Source: Lihuaxuella thermophila (lineage in GTDB: Bacteria; Bacillota; Bacilli; Thermoactinomycetales; Thermoactinomycetaceae). From it: DNA of 64,000 nt. The stretch spans positions 186,001 through 250,000 of the forward strand of contig NZ_FOCQ01000006.1 in the NCBI RefSeq assembly GCF_900110165.1. The letters are read 5' to 3'. Of this stretch, positions 44,173 to 52,360 are shown piece by piece. The notes under the pieces were generated by a model. That model saw only the letters and a program-made list of their open reading frames with translations, was not told the DNA's origin and searched no databases. The position numbers and the translations under genes are program-made. How positions within the stretch are numbered: the first letter of the stretch is position 1; every line of letters starts with the position of its first letter.

Positions 44173-44529
44173 ATGAATGGTTCAATGATTCAACAAGCGC
44201 TTCACGATTACAGGGAAGGGGTTGGACAGCTGGCCAAACAGTTGCCGGAAGTGATTGACGGATATAATCTGTTTACGCAGGCCTGTTTTAAAGAAGGGGC
44301 ATTGAGCGCCAAAACAAAACACCTGATCGGTTTATCGCTCGGCGTTTATACCAATGACGAGTATTGTATCATTTTCCACACCAAGGAGGCGGTGGATCAC
44401 GGAGCTACGGATCAGGAAGTTCTTGAAGCGGCGGCAGTCTCCGGTGCGTTTGGCGGCGGACTGGCGATGTCCCAGACCGTCACACTCGTGCAAGATGCTC
44501 TGGCCGAATTCAGGGGAAACCATCATTAA
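44173..44529 (+). CDS. Carboxymuconolactone decarboxylase/AhpD-like family protein
   Basis: A 118-residue alpha-helical AhpD-like protein. The core LSAKTKHLIGLSLGVYTNDEYCIIFHTKEAVDHG corresponds to the family EX(n)CxxC..H region (shown by the key residues Cys near 63 and His near 67). Only one Cys is kept (Cys-Ile-Ile-Phe instead of CxxC), so a peroxiredoxin-type disulfide activity is unlikely. A strong GGAGGAGGAG site precedes the ATG. It is a single gene ending in a terminator. Function unknown. Confidence 0.85.
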   Translation: MNGSMIQQALHDYREGVGQLAKQLPEVIDGYNLFTQACFKEGALSAKTKHLIGLSLGVYTNDEYCIIFHTKEAVDHGATDQEVLEAAAVSGAFGGGLAMSQTVTLVQDALAEFRGNHH

Positions 44530-44610
44530 GAAGTCTCCGCTCCGGATCATCGCGTGAGATCAACATTGGCTGCACTTTCTGCTCCAAACAGCATTTGCCA
44601 AGCCGCCTGA

Positions 44611-44654
44611 AAAATACACCAAAGAACCCTTCATACGCGAAGGGTTCTTTGGTG
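44611..44654. terminator. Terminator between the AhpD-like gene and the P-ATPase
   Basis: A 16-bp stem (44617-44632 with 44639-44654) containing AAAGAACCCTTC/GAAGGGTTCTTT. On the minus strand TATTTTTCAGG follows, so it mainly serves the ATPase gene. Confidence 0.8.
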
Positions 44655-44745
44655 TTGCATAATCCTGCTCTTTCAGACAGGCTTGCCTGTAAACTTCGAT
44701 CCATCCGGATGGGAGTCCGTTTTCTTTCGGTTATTTCATCGGAAC

Positions 44746-47499
44746 TCATGACCATCTTTCACCTGTTAACGCTCTTTTCATTTTCGCCGGCCGTATATGA
44801 TCCAACAGCCCTGCGACCAAAACAGGCAGCGTCGAAGTGACGATCACCAGAATCCACTCTCTTAAGCCCAAGGAAACCGTATGGAAAACCGTTTGCAACG
44901 GCGGGTAGTACACAACCACCAGGAGCAGCAGGGCTGAGGAGATCACAGCCAATACTAACGGAATATTGTCGAATGGCGTTCTCTGAAAAATGGTGCCCGT
45001 GGATCTGCAATCAAACACATAGATCAACTGGGCAAACACTAATGTGGCAAAAGCGACGGTTTGCGCCTTGACGAGGTCGTCGGGAAACTCACTGTACGTA
45101 ACCCAGAAAGCAGTCAATGAACAGAGGCCGATGAGCAACCCCCGCGTGATGATCTTCCAGCCTACCCCGCGTGCAAAGATGCTTTCCCGGCTGTTGCGCG
45201 GCGGCCGGTTCATCGTATTTTCCTCTGCAGGATCCACGCCCAAAGCCATGGCCGGCAAACCGTCCGTCACCAGGTTGACCCACAGAATTTGAATCGGAAC
45301 CAGAGGCAAGGGCAATCCTGCCAACATGGCGAGAAACATGACCAAAATCTCACCCACATTGCTGGCCAGGAGATAACTGATAAACTTTCGGATATTATCG
45401 TAAATGCTTCTGCCCTCTTCAATGGCGGAAACAATGGTGGCGAAATTATCATCTGCGAGCACGAGCGAAGATGCTTCTTTGGATACATCCGTTCCGGTAA
45501 TTCCCATGGCGATTCCGATGTCTGCCGCCTTGATCGCCGGTGCGTCGTTCACTCCGTCTCCCGTCATGGCGACCACATGTCCTTCTTTTTGCAGGGCCTT
45601 GACAATCCGCAGTTTATGCTCCGGCGAGACACGGGCATATACGTCGATCTGATTCACTTTTTTCTGAAACTCTTCATCGCTCATCTTGTAAAGTTCTTGA
45701 CCACTGACCGTTAAACCTCCTGCCCGCTTGATTCCCAGCTCTCTGGCGATCGCCTCCGCTGTGGCCTGATGATCTCCGGTAATCATCACGGTTTTGATTT
45801 GAGCCTGCTGACAGATGCGGATCGCCGCTTTGACCTCATCGCGCGGTGGATCGATCATTCCCGCCAGCCCGACAAATGTCAGCTGACGTTCCACTGACAG
45901 ATCCTGATGAGCATCCGCCTTGCCACTCAATTCCCGATAGGCAAAGGCGAGGTTCCTGAGTGCCATTCCTGCCAACTCGTCATTCATCTTCAACACTTCT
46001 CTGCGGAGAGCATCGGTAAGCGGAGTCGCCTTCCCTTTGTAAACGATATAGGTACACTTCGCGAGCAAAAGATCGGGTGCCCCTTTGGTGTAAAGCACTT
46101 GTTTGCCGTCTCTTTTCTCCACTAATACAGACATCATTTTCCGTTCGGAGTCAAAAGGGTATTCCTTGACCCTTTTCCACTCACGGGTCAATGATTCGGG
46201 TTGAAAACCTGCTTTGGCCGCTGCTACCAACAAGGCTCCTTCGGTGGGATCTCCGTCAATTTTCCACACGGTTTCCTTCTTCGTCAGCAGCTTGCCCTTT
46301 TCTTTCTCACAAATTAAAGCCGCATTGTTGCAAAGAACGGAAATTTCCAAAAGCCTGCGGAGCGGCTCATTTCCGGTAGGATTCATCTCTCTTCCTTGAT
46401 GGGTAAACGATCCTTCGGGAGCATAGCCGCTGCCCGATACTTCAATCAGCTTCCCGTCCGCCCAGAGGCGGGTCACGGTCATCTTATTCTGCGTCAATGT
46501 TCCCGTTTTGTCCGAACAAATCACAGTGGCGCAACCCAGGGTTTCCACAGAAGGCAGTTTGCGTACGATCGCTTTTTGTTTGATCATCCGCTGGACTCCC
46601 AGGGCAAGTGCGATGGTGACAATGGCCGGAAGCCCTTCGGGAATCGCCGCTACCGCCAGGCTGACTCCGGCGAGAAACATCTTGTATGCATCATGACCGT
46701 GTAAAATTCCCGTCACTACCACAACAGCGGTCAAAAACAAGGCCACGACTATCAACACTTTGCCCAGCTGCTCCAAACGTCGCTGCAACGGCGTTTCCAT
46801 CGTTTCCGTGCTTTCGAGCAAATGGGCGATCCTGCCCATTTCCGTATCCATCCCTGTATGTACGACCACGCCGATTCCGCTTCCTCGGACAACCATCGTG
46901 CCCATATACCCCATATTTTTGCGGTCGCCCAAGGGAACATCGGCACGCGACAGGCGGACTGAACTTTTGTCGACGGGAACCGATTCCCCGGTTAAAGCAG
47001 ATTCTTCCACATATAAACTTTCCGTTTGCAAAAAACGCAAATCCGCCGGAATCCGGTCCCCGCTCTCCACATGGACAATGTCGCCGGGAACCAACTTGGC
47101 GGCCTCTACTCTTACCCATGTTCCGCCACGGAGAACCCGGGCGGTCGGAGCAGACAACTTTTTTAACGCAGCGAGTGATTTTTCCGCCCGCATCTCTTGC
47201 ACAAATCCCAGGACGGCATTCAGCAATACAATGGCAATAATCGCAATGGCATCCGTATATTCCCCTAACAGGCCCGAGATTAACGTCGCCGCAAGCAGCA
47301 CAAGCACCATAAAATCTTTAAACTGATCCACGAACAGTCCGATCAGGGAAGTTTTCTTCCCTTCGGAAAGCTGGTTATGTCCAGCTTGTTCAAATCTTGT
47401 TTGCGCTTCCTCTTCACTTAATCCAACAGAGGGGTTCACCCGGAAATGAGCGGCGACCTGATCCGCGTCCCAATCCACCCAACGAGCTGAATCTGCCAA
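44746..47499 (-). CDS. Calcium-type P-type ATPase (YloB family)
   Basis: P2A-type cation pump of about 917 residues, the SERCA/PMR1-like family that includes B. subtilis YloB. Motifs: cation-site PEGL (287-290), TGES (170-173, actuator), phosphorylation DKTGTLT with Asp330, and MTGDGVNDAPAIK in the hinge. About ten transmembrane helices. ATG at 47523 gives a longer frame but has no ribosome site; TTG at 47499 lies 8 bases after GGGAGG, so I prefer it. It is divergent from rqcH, as yloB is beside yloA in Bacillus, and exports calcium, probably including in sporulation. Confidence 0.94.
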   Translation of the reverse strand: MADSARWVDWDADQVAAHFRVNPSVGLSEEEAQTRFEQAGHNQLSEGKKTSLIGLFVDQFKDFMVLVLLAATLISGLLGEYTDAIAIIAIVLLNAVLGFVQEMRAEKSLAALKKLSAPTARVLRGGTWVRVEAAKLVPGDIVHVESGDRIPADLRFLQTESLYVEESALTGESVPVDKSSVRLSRADVPLGDRKNMGYMGTMVVRGSGIGVVVHTGMDTEMGRIAHLLESTETMETPLQRRLEQLGKVLIVVALFLTAVVVVTGILHGHDAYKMFLAGVSLAVAAIPEGLPAIVTIALALGVQRMIKQKAIVRKLPSVETLGCATVICSDKTGTLTQNKMTVTRLWADGKLIEVSGSGYAPEGSFTHQGREMNPTGNEPLRRLLEISVLCNNAALICEKEKGKLLTKKETVWKIDGDPTEGALLVAAAKAGFQPESLTREWKRVKEYPFDSERKMMSVLVEKRDGKQVLYTKGAPDLLLAKCTYIVYKGKATPLTDALRREVLKMNDELAGMALRNLAFAYRELSGKADAHQDLSVERQLTFVGLAGMIDPPRDEVKAAIRICQQAQIKTVMITGDHQATAEAIARELGIKRAGGLTVSGQELYKMSDEEFQKKVNQIDVYARVSPEHKLRIVKALQKEGHVVAMTGDGVNDAPAIKAADIGIAMGITGTDVSKEASSLVLADDNFATIVSAIEEGRSIYDNIRKFISYLLASNVGEILVMFLAMLAGLPLPLVPIQILWVNLVTDGLPAMALGVDPAEENTMNRPPRNSRESIFARGVGWKIITRGLLIGLCSLTAFWVTYSEFPDDLVKAQTVAFATLVFAQLIYVFDCRSTGTIFQRTPFDNIPLVLAVISSALLLLVVVYYPPLQTVFHTVSLGLREWILVIVTSTLPVLVAGLLDHIRPAKMKRALTGERWS

Positions 47500-47593
47500 G
47501 TTTCTTTCCTCCCTTTGTCCCATCTGTCTCTTTTACCATCGTATTCAGACAGGCTCTCAAACATGACCTTTGGAAACAGGCAGAACGTAAATG

Positions 47594-47624
47594 TTGACGC
47601 GGACAAGCTTTTCTGGTGTAAGAT
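47594..47624 (+). promoter_or_regulatory. Candidate promoter for rqcH
   Basis: TTGACG (47594-47599) and TAAGAT (47619-47624) with a 19-base spacer, longer than ideal. Lies about 75 bases before the rqcH start. Confidence 0.4.
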
Positions 47625-47699
47625 GGTTAAGTGAAGACGAATCACCACCCGGTGCATCAGTTGCTCAGAAGCATATTTTCATAAAAAGGATGAACAACC

Positions 47700-49421
47700 A
47701 TGTCATTTGATGGAATCGTCACCCGTGCCGTCGTTCATGAGCTCGCCCGAACGCTCACCGGCGGCCGAATTACAAAAATCTATCAGCCGGGCGATGCGGA
47801 TTTGCTGCTTCACATCCGGTCGCAAGGAAAAAACCATAAATTGCTCTTATCCGCTCATCCCGCCTACCCCCGGGTCCAGCTCACGGAGGCCCCGGCCGAC
47901 AATCCCGCCGAACCTCCCATGTTTTGCATGCTGTTGCGCAAGCACGGGGAAGGGGGAATTGTGGAATCCATTGAACAAGTGGGGCTGGAAAGGATCATTC
48001 ACCTCAATTTCCGCACCAGAGACGAGCTGGGCGATGAAGTGGTCCGCAGGCTGGTGATCGAGATCATGGGCCGCCACAGCAATATCATCTTGATGGACCC
48101 GCAATCCGGCATCATCTTTGACGGGATCCGACGGGTAACCCATGCCGTCAGTCAATACAGACAAATTTTACCGGGAGTTGTTTATCTCGCACCGCCTGAA
48201 CAAAACAAGCTAAACCCGCTGGAAGTGGATCAAAACACATTTATCGCCGGCTTTGACTACAACCGGGGACGTCTGGACAAACAGATCGTCCACCGCTTTA
48301 CCGGCATCGGACCACTGGTTGCCAAAGAGATCGTCCACCGGGCCGGGCCGGGCAGCCGGGAACAACTCTGGCAGGCTTTCGATGAGCTGATGAGCCAAGT
48401 CCGCGCTCACCACTACGAACCGGCCATCATTCAGACTGATGAAAAGAGCGTTTTCTCCGCATGGCCTCTTTCGCATATTCGGGGAGAAGTTCGGACGTTT
48501 GCGTCCATGAGCACTTGTCTGGATACATTTTTCCGGGGGAAAGCCGAGCGGGACCGTGTCCGGCAACAAACACACGATCTCATCCGCAAGCTGAAAAATG
48601 AGATCGAGAAAAACGAGAAAAAAATAGAAGTGTTGCAAAAAGAAATGGCTGAAGCAGAGCGGGCCGAAGAATACCGCACCTGGGGGGAACTCCTGACCGC
48701 CCATCTGCATCAGATCCGCCGGGGAGACCAAGAAGTGAAAGTGATCAACTATTATGACCCGGAGACGCCCGAAATCACCATCCCGCTGGACCCCAGCCTA
48801 AGCCCGTCTGAGAACGCCCAGCGCTTTTTCAAAAAATACAATAAATGGAAGTCGGCCAAAAAGTGGAACGCCGAACAGATTGAAAAAGCCAGGGAAGAGA
48901 ATCTGTATCTGGAATCCGTATTAGTCCAATTGGAAAACTCCACACTCCGCGAAGTGGAGCAGATTCGGGACGAATTGGAAGAAGAGGGTTGGCTGAAACC
49001 CCGGCAGAAAAAACAACGGCGCAAAAAAGCAGACGCCCCGGCTCCAACGACCGTCTACTCCTCCGACGGAACACCGATTCTGATCGGCAAGAACAATAAA
49101 CAAAACGATTACCTGACCCACCAGCTGGCCGCACCGACTGACACCTGGTTGCACACTAAGGATATTCCCGGTTCCCATGTGGTCATCCGCTCCAAAAAAG
49201 TGAGTGATACCACACTCAAAGAAGCTGCCATGCTTTCCGCTTATTTCAGCAAAGCTCGTGAATCGAGCCAGGTTCCGGTCGACTTCACACTGGTGAAGCA
49301 CGTGAAAAAACCATCGGGGGCCCGGCCGGGTTTTGTCATCTATGAACATCAGAAAACGCTTTTTATCACCCCCGAGGAAGAAAAAATCAGAGAGCTGCTC
49401 AACAGAAAGAAACCGGAGTAA
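47700..49421 (+). CDS. rqcH: Ribosome quality control protein RqcH (NFACT, YloA family)
   Basis: RqcH binds obstructed 50S subunits with tRNA-Ala and adds C-terminal alanine tails to stalled nascent chains. The 573-residue protein has NFACT-N (about 1-180, starting MSFDGIVTRAVVHEL), a helix-hairpin-helix region, a coiled coil (about 285-330 and 380-430), and NFACT-R with TWLHTKDIPGSHVVIRSK. Also called fibronectin-binding protein in older annotations. ATG 47700 is preceded by AAGGATG. It is divergent from the calcium ATPase, as in Bacillus. Confidence 0.95.
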   Translation: MSFDGIVTRAVVHELARTLTGGRITKIYQPGDADLLLHIRSQGKNHKLLLSAHPAYPRVQLTEAPADNPAEPPMFCMLLRKHGEGGIVESIEQVGLERIIHLNFRTRDELGDEVVRRLVIEIMGRHSNIILMDPQSGIIFDGIRRVTHAVSQYRQILPGVVYLAPPEQNKLNPLEVDQNTFIAGFDYNRGRLDKQIVHRFTGIGPLVAKEIVHRAGPGSREQLWQAFDELMSQVRAHHYEPAIIQTDEKSVFSAWPLSHIRGEVRTFASMSTCLDTFFRGKAERDRVRQQTHDLIRKLKNEIEKNEKKIEVLQKEMAEAERAEEYRTWGELLTAHLHQIRRGDQEVKVINYYDPETPEITIPLDPSLSPSENAQRFFKKYNKWKSAKKWNAEQIEKAREENLYLESVLVQLENSTLREVEQIRDELEEEGWLKPRQKKQRRKKADAPAPTTVYSSDGTPILIGKNNKQNDYLTHQLAAPTDTWLHTKDIPGSHVVIRSKKVSDTTLKEAAMLSAYFSKARESSQVPVDFTLVKHVKKPSGARPGFVIYEHQKTLFITPEEEKIRELLNRKKPE

Positions 49422-49715
49422 CACTTCTAGGACCTTTTAACGGCAGTTGGAAGCGGAGAGACGGATGAGACAAGTTCAGTTATGAAGAACCCGGCCGGAC
49501 GGAGGAACATCAGCAGTTGGTTCTCGTACATGTTGAACAACCCGCTTGGTGATCCAGTGGTTTATTCCGGCGCGGCCGCTATTTGATAAGAGAATATGAA
49601 AAATAAATCCCGAACCCCCCGGTCGAAATAAAAGCGGATCTATTTCGTATACCAATAACTGTATAAAATCGAACGATTCAGCCATGATAATAAATAATCG
49701 ATCGGGGGTTCCTCC
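49422..49715. other. Non-coding region before the CotF-type gene
   Basis: Just under 300 bases. The last 80 bases are AT-rich and should hold a sporulation promoter, but no exact sigma-K or sigma-E match was found. No terminator for rqcH was obvious. Confidence 0.4.
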
Positions 49716-50342
49716 ATGAAATTGGCAGCACATGAAGTACATGATTTGCATGAGTTAGTGATGAGCTGTTTGAACACGATCACCCATATGGCCTATATGC
49801 TGCAACACGTACAAGATCCGGAATTTAAAAGTATTTTAGAAAGGCATTTTCCGTTACATGTACGTGACTACAACATGAAAGTGGAGTTTCTTAATGCATC
49901 ACAAGGTGCAAAAAAAGAGTTGCCCATTTTTAAGATCAATGGCCAACTTGGTGACTATACCACATCACCAGTCGGGACGTATCCGTCCGTACAGCCTCGC
50001 ACGATGGTAGCTGATTTGAATGATCGTGAAATGGCAACCGCGTACCTATTGACTCTTAAACTCGCCGGCCGCGAATATGCCTGGACCGCGATGGAGACTG
50101 CAAACCCGGAACTGCGCTCTTTTCATGAAACAGCATTCTTGATGAGTTGTTCGCACGCATATGATATGTGGCAGTACATGGTTCAGAGAGGCTATTATCC
50201 ACTGGAGCCGGCAGATCAAACGATGATCAGCAAAATCGGGTCCATCTACCAGGTAATACCCGAAGATCAACCGCAAATTCAGCAATATTTAGCTCCATAT
50301 CAAAATCCAACCCAAGGAAACAGCAACCAACTATATCAATAA
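49716..50342 (+). CDS. Spore coat protein, CotF family
   Basis: A 208-residue coat protein of the Coat_F family. Two helical repeats are visible: LHELVMSCLNTITHMAYMLQHVQDPEFKSIL and then ATAYLLTLKLAGREYAWTAMETANPELRSFHETAFLMSCSHAYDMWQYM (helix-rich, shown here only as landmarks at about 9-45 and 110-165). The C-terminal tail is rich in Gln, Pro and Asn, and the Tyr-rich sequence is usual for coat proteins. Base composition is more AT-rich than in the flanking core genes. ATG 49716 has GGGGG about 8 bases upstream. It supports a spore-forming host. Confidence 0.9.
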   Translation: MKLAAHEVHDLHELVMSCLNTITHMAYMLQHVQDPEFKSILERHFPLHVRDYNMKVEFLNASQGAKKELPIFKINGQLGDYTTSPVGTYPSVQPRTMVADLNDREMATAYLLTLKLAGREYAWTAMETANPELRSFHETAFLMSCSHAYDMWQYMVQRGYYPLEPADQTMISKIGSIYQVIPEDQPQIQQYLAPYQNPTQGNSNQLYQ

Positions 50343-50664
50343 AACGCTCGATGAGAGGCTCGGGCCCGACAGCCGGGCCTTATTGTCCATTCAAAAGATT
50401 CTTATAATACTGTCATTTCGGCAATATTTTCCTCTTTAGCAACCCGCACACATACCCTCACCATAAAATATCGGCCAGAACCGTTTATAGGATCCAGCTC
50501 AATGAAAGAATTAATCCATTTTCACGTTACAAGAATGTTCGTCAGTCCCGGAACTGTTCATCATCCAAAAATTGTCTTTTTATTCCTTTTTTTATAAAAC
50601 ATAGAGGAATCGGGCCGGGACATGGAGTAAGAAATAAAAAAAGTCCGTTCGGGGAGGAATCACC
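50343..50664. other. Non-coding region between the coat gene and the small unknown gene
   Basis: About 320 AT-rich bases with the coat-gene terminator near its left end. A TATAAT occurs near 50404 but lacks a spaced -35. Nothing else was recognised. Confidence 0.4.
50363..50384 (+). terminator. Terminator of the coat protein gene
   Basis: GGCCCG-ACAGC-CGGGCC (50363-50379) followed by TTATTG, about 20 bases after the stop. Confidence 0.65.
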
Positions 50665-50895
50665 ATGCCTACTAAAACTCAAAAAACGCTTGGATTTGTC
50701 GTTGTTGAAGGAAAAAAAGTCAAAGTTGAGAGAGTAGAGCGTGAGTGTCCGAAAACAGGGTGGGTAAAAACCTCTCTCATCCCCAGAAAAAAAGGAAACT
50801 ACGGCAGATATTTTCCGCTTGAATCGTTGGCCCTCAACGATACACCTGAAAAAATCCGTGACTTATTCGCCGGAAAAACCGTTTATTTTAGATAA
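50665..50895 (+). CDS. Small basic protein of unknown function
   Basis: A 76-residue soluble protein, rich in Lys and Arg, that I do not recognise. A GGGGAGG site lies about 8 bases before the ATG, and the stop is followed by a stretch leading to the pyrE terminator. The sequence begins MPTKTQKTLGFVVVEGKK and ends DLFAGKTVYFR. One Cys (ECPKTGW) is present. The base composition is AT-rich, like the nearby coat gene. The pattern of a beta strand (FVVVEGKKVKVERVE) and a positively charged middle could fit a nucleic-acid binding role, but that is speculation. Confidence 0.65.
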   Translation: MPTKTQKTLGFVVVEGKKVKVERVERECPKTGWVKTSLIPRKKGNYGRYFPLESLALNDTPEKIRDLFAGKTVYFR

Positions 50896-50949
50896 TCCAA
50901 AGAGGATTTGCAGGAAGAAAATCCCCGGTTAACGATCCCTGAAATTTTT

Positions 50950-50989
50950 TCAGTGAAACAATCACAGCCCGGTACGATTCCGGGCTGTG
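50950..50989 (-). terminator. Terminator of the pyr operon
   Basis: CACAGCCCGG (50963-50972) and CCGGGCTGTG (50980-50989) form a perfect 10-bp hairpin, followed on the minus strand by ATTGTTTC. It lies about 15 bases after the pyrE stop. Confidence 0.75.
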
Positions 50990-51004
50990 GTTCATGCTAT
51001 TGGA

Positions 51005-51595
51005 TTATGATCCCGCCTTCACAGAGGAACGGCTGCCCGGTTTTACCACAGGCAACCCTTGTTTGCACAAGGGACAGTCTTCGGGCGCATAACTTTCAAT
51101 GTGAATCGCCGTCAGAGCGCGATACGGGTACTGAAACGGAGTGTTCCCCCCGCTCCGGTCGACAATCGAACCGATGCCCACGATTTCCGCACCCATTCCT
51201 TCCAGTAAGGTGACGACTTCTTGAACGGAACCTCCGGTCGTCACCACATCTTCAATGGCCAATACCCGCTCACCCGGCTGAATGGTGAAGCCTCGGCGCA
51301 GCTCCATTTTCCCGTCTTTACGTTCCGTAAACAGGCAGCGTACTCCCAAGGCCCTGGCGACCTCATGAGCGATGATCACACCGCCCAGTGCCGGTCCGAC
51401 AACCACATCGACTTGTTCATCACGAAACAGGTCAGCCAAAGCTTTTCCCGTTTGTTCCGCGTCGTTCGGATACTGGAGAAGTTGTGCACACTGCATATAC
51501 CGGGCACTGTGACGTCCGGATGAAAGCAGGAAATGGCCTTCTTTTAATACGCCTGTCCGCCGGATCGCCTCTTCTAACGTCCATGTTTCGCTCAT
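51005..51595 (-). CDS. pyrE: Orotate phosphoribosyltransferase
   Basis: Joins orotate and PRPP to make OMP. The 196-residue protein shows the PRPP-binding motif LAIEDVVTTGGS (about 113-124) and the GPALGGVIIAHEVA region (about 67-80). The C-terminal extension has CPLCKQGLPV, a Cys pair typical of the Bacillus-type long enzyme. ATG at 51601 overlaps the pyrF stop as ATGA, but ATG at 51595 has GGAGG at a proper distance, so I prefer it. It is the last gene of the pyr operon. Confidence 0.95.
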   Translation of the reverse strand: MSETWTLEEAIRRTGVLKEGHFLLSSGRHSARYMQCAQLLQYPNDAEQTGKALADLFRDEQVDVVVGPALGGVIIAHEVARALGVRCLFTERKDGKMELRRGFTIQPGERVLAIEDVVTTGGSVQEVVTLLEGMGAEIVGIGSIVDRSGGNTPFQYPYRALTAIHIESYAPEDCPLCKQGLPVVKPGSRSSVKAGS

Positions 51596-51597
51596 CT

Positions 51598-52335
51598 TCA
51601 TCCCTCCTTCGCCTGCTCCATTTCTGCAATGATCGTGTCAAATGCCGCTTTCGGATCGGCAGCCCGTGTGATCGGTCGGCCGACAACCAGATAGTCGGCA
51701 CCGGAAGCCAGGGCGTCCGCCGGGGTAACCACCCGTTTTTGATCCTGAACATCGGTGCCGGCGGGGCGAATGCCGGGAGTGACGGCCAGAAATGACGGGG
51801 ATGTCGCCCGCTTAATGTTCGCCACTTCCTGCCCGGAGCAGATGACTCCATCAGCACCGGATCGCTCCGCCAATTGCGCATAACGGATGACGCATTCCTC
51901 CAGCGATCCGGGAATACCCAGCTCCTGATTCAGCATTTGTTGGTCTGTGCTGGTCAGTTGCGTAACAGCAAGGAGTTTCATTCTCCGCGGACCGCCTGCC
52001 GCTTCAGCCGCTTCCCTGGCGGCCTCCATCATCGCCCGGCCGCCGCCTGCGTGAATGGTCAGCATATCGACCCCCAACCGGCTGAGCGACTCGATTCCTT
52101 TGGCAACGGTGTTGGGAATATCGTGCAGTTTTAAGTCGAGAAAGACGGAATACCCTTCTTCTTTGCGTTTGGCCACCCAATCAGGGCCAACGGCATAAAA
52201 GAGCTGGTAACCTACTTTGATAAATGGTTTTCGCTGTCCGTCCCAGTGTGCAAGAAACGATTCAGCAGCTACCGCCCCCGGAAAATCGAGGGCGATAATG
52301 ACACGGCTGTATACATCCGGATCCTTGGTTGACAT
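51598..52335 (-). CDS. pyrF: Orotidine 5'-phosphate decarboxylase
   Basis: Decarboxylates OMP to UMP. The TIM-barrel product of 245 residues has IIALDFPG (about 12-19) and the catalytic DLKLHDIPNTV (about 65-75) with the Lys-Asp-Lys-Asp array split across strands. The frame is open up to 52428 inside carB, but the ATG at 52335 has GGGGA 7 bases upstream. It follows carB by 25 bases with no pyrK or pyrD between, unlike Bacillus. Confidence 0.96.
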   Translation of the reverse strand: MSTKDPDVYSRVIIALDFPGAVAAESFLAHWDGQRKPFIKVGYQLFYAVGPDWVAKRKEEGYSVFLDLKLHDIPNTVAKGIESLSRLGVDMLTIHAGGGRAMMEAAREAAEAAGGPRRMKLLAVTQLTSTDQQMLNQELGIPGSLEECVIRYAQLAERSGADGVICSGQEVANIKRATSPSFLAVTPGIRPAGTDVQDQKRVVTPADALASGADYLVVGRPITRAADPKAAFDTIIAEMEQAKEG

Positions 52336-52360
52336 AGCAGTTCCCCCTGACCGACGAATC

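Noticed and set aside
49476-49751. Open frame of 91 codons on the minus strand
   Set aside because: It overlaps the CotF-type gene start and lacks a ribosome site.
50908-51213. Open frame of 101 codons on the plus strand
   Set aside because: It is a shadow of pyrE and crosses the pyr operon terminator.
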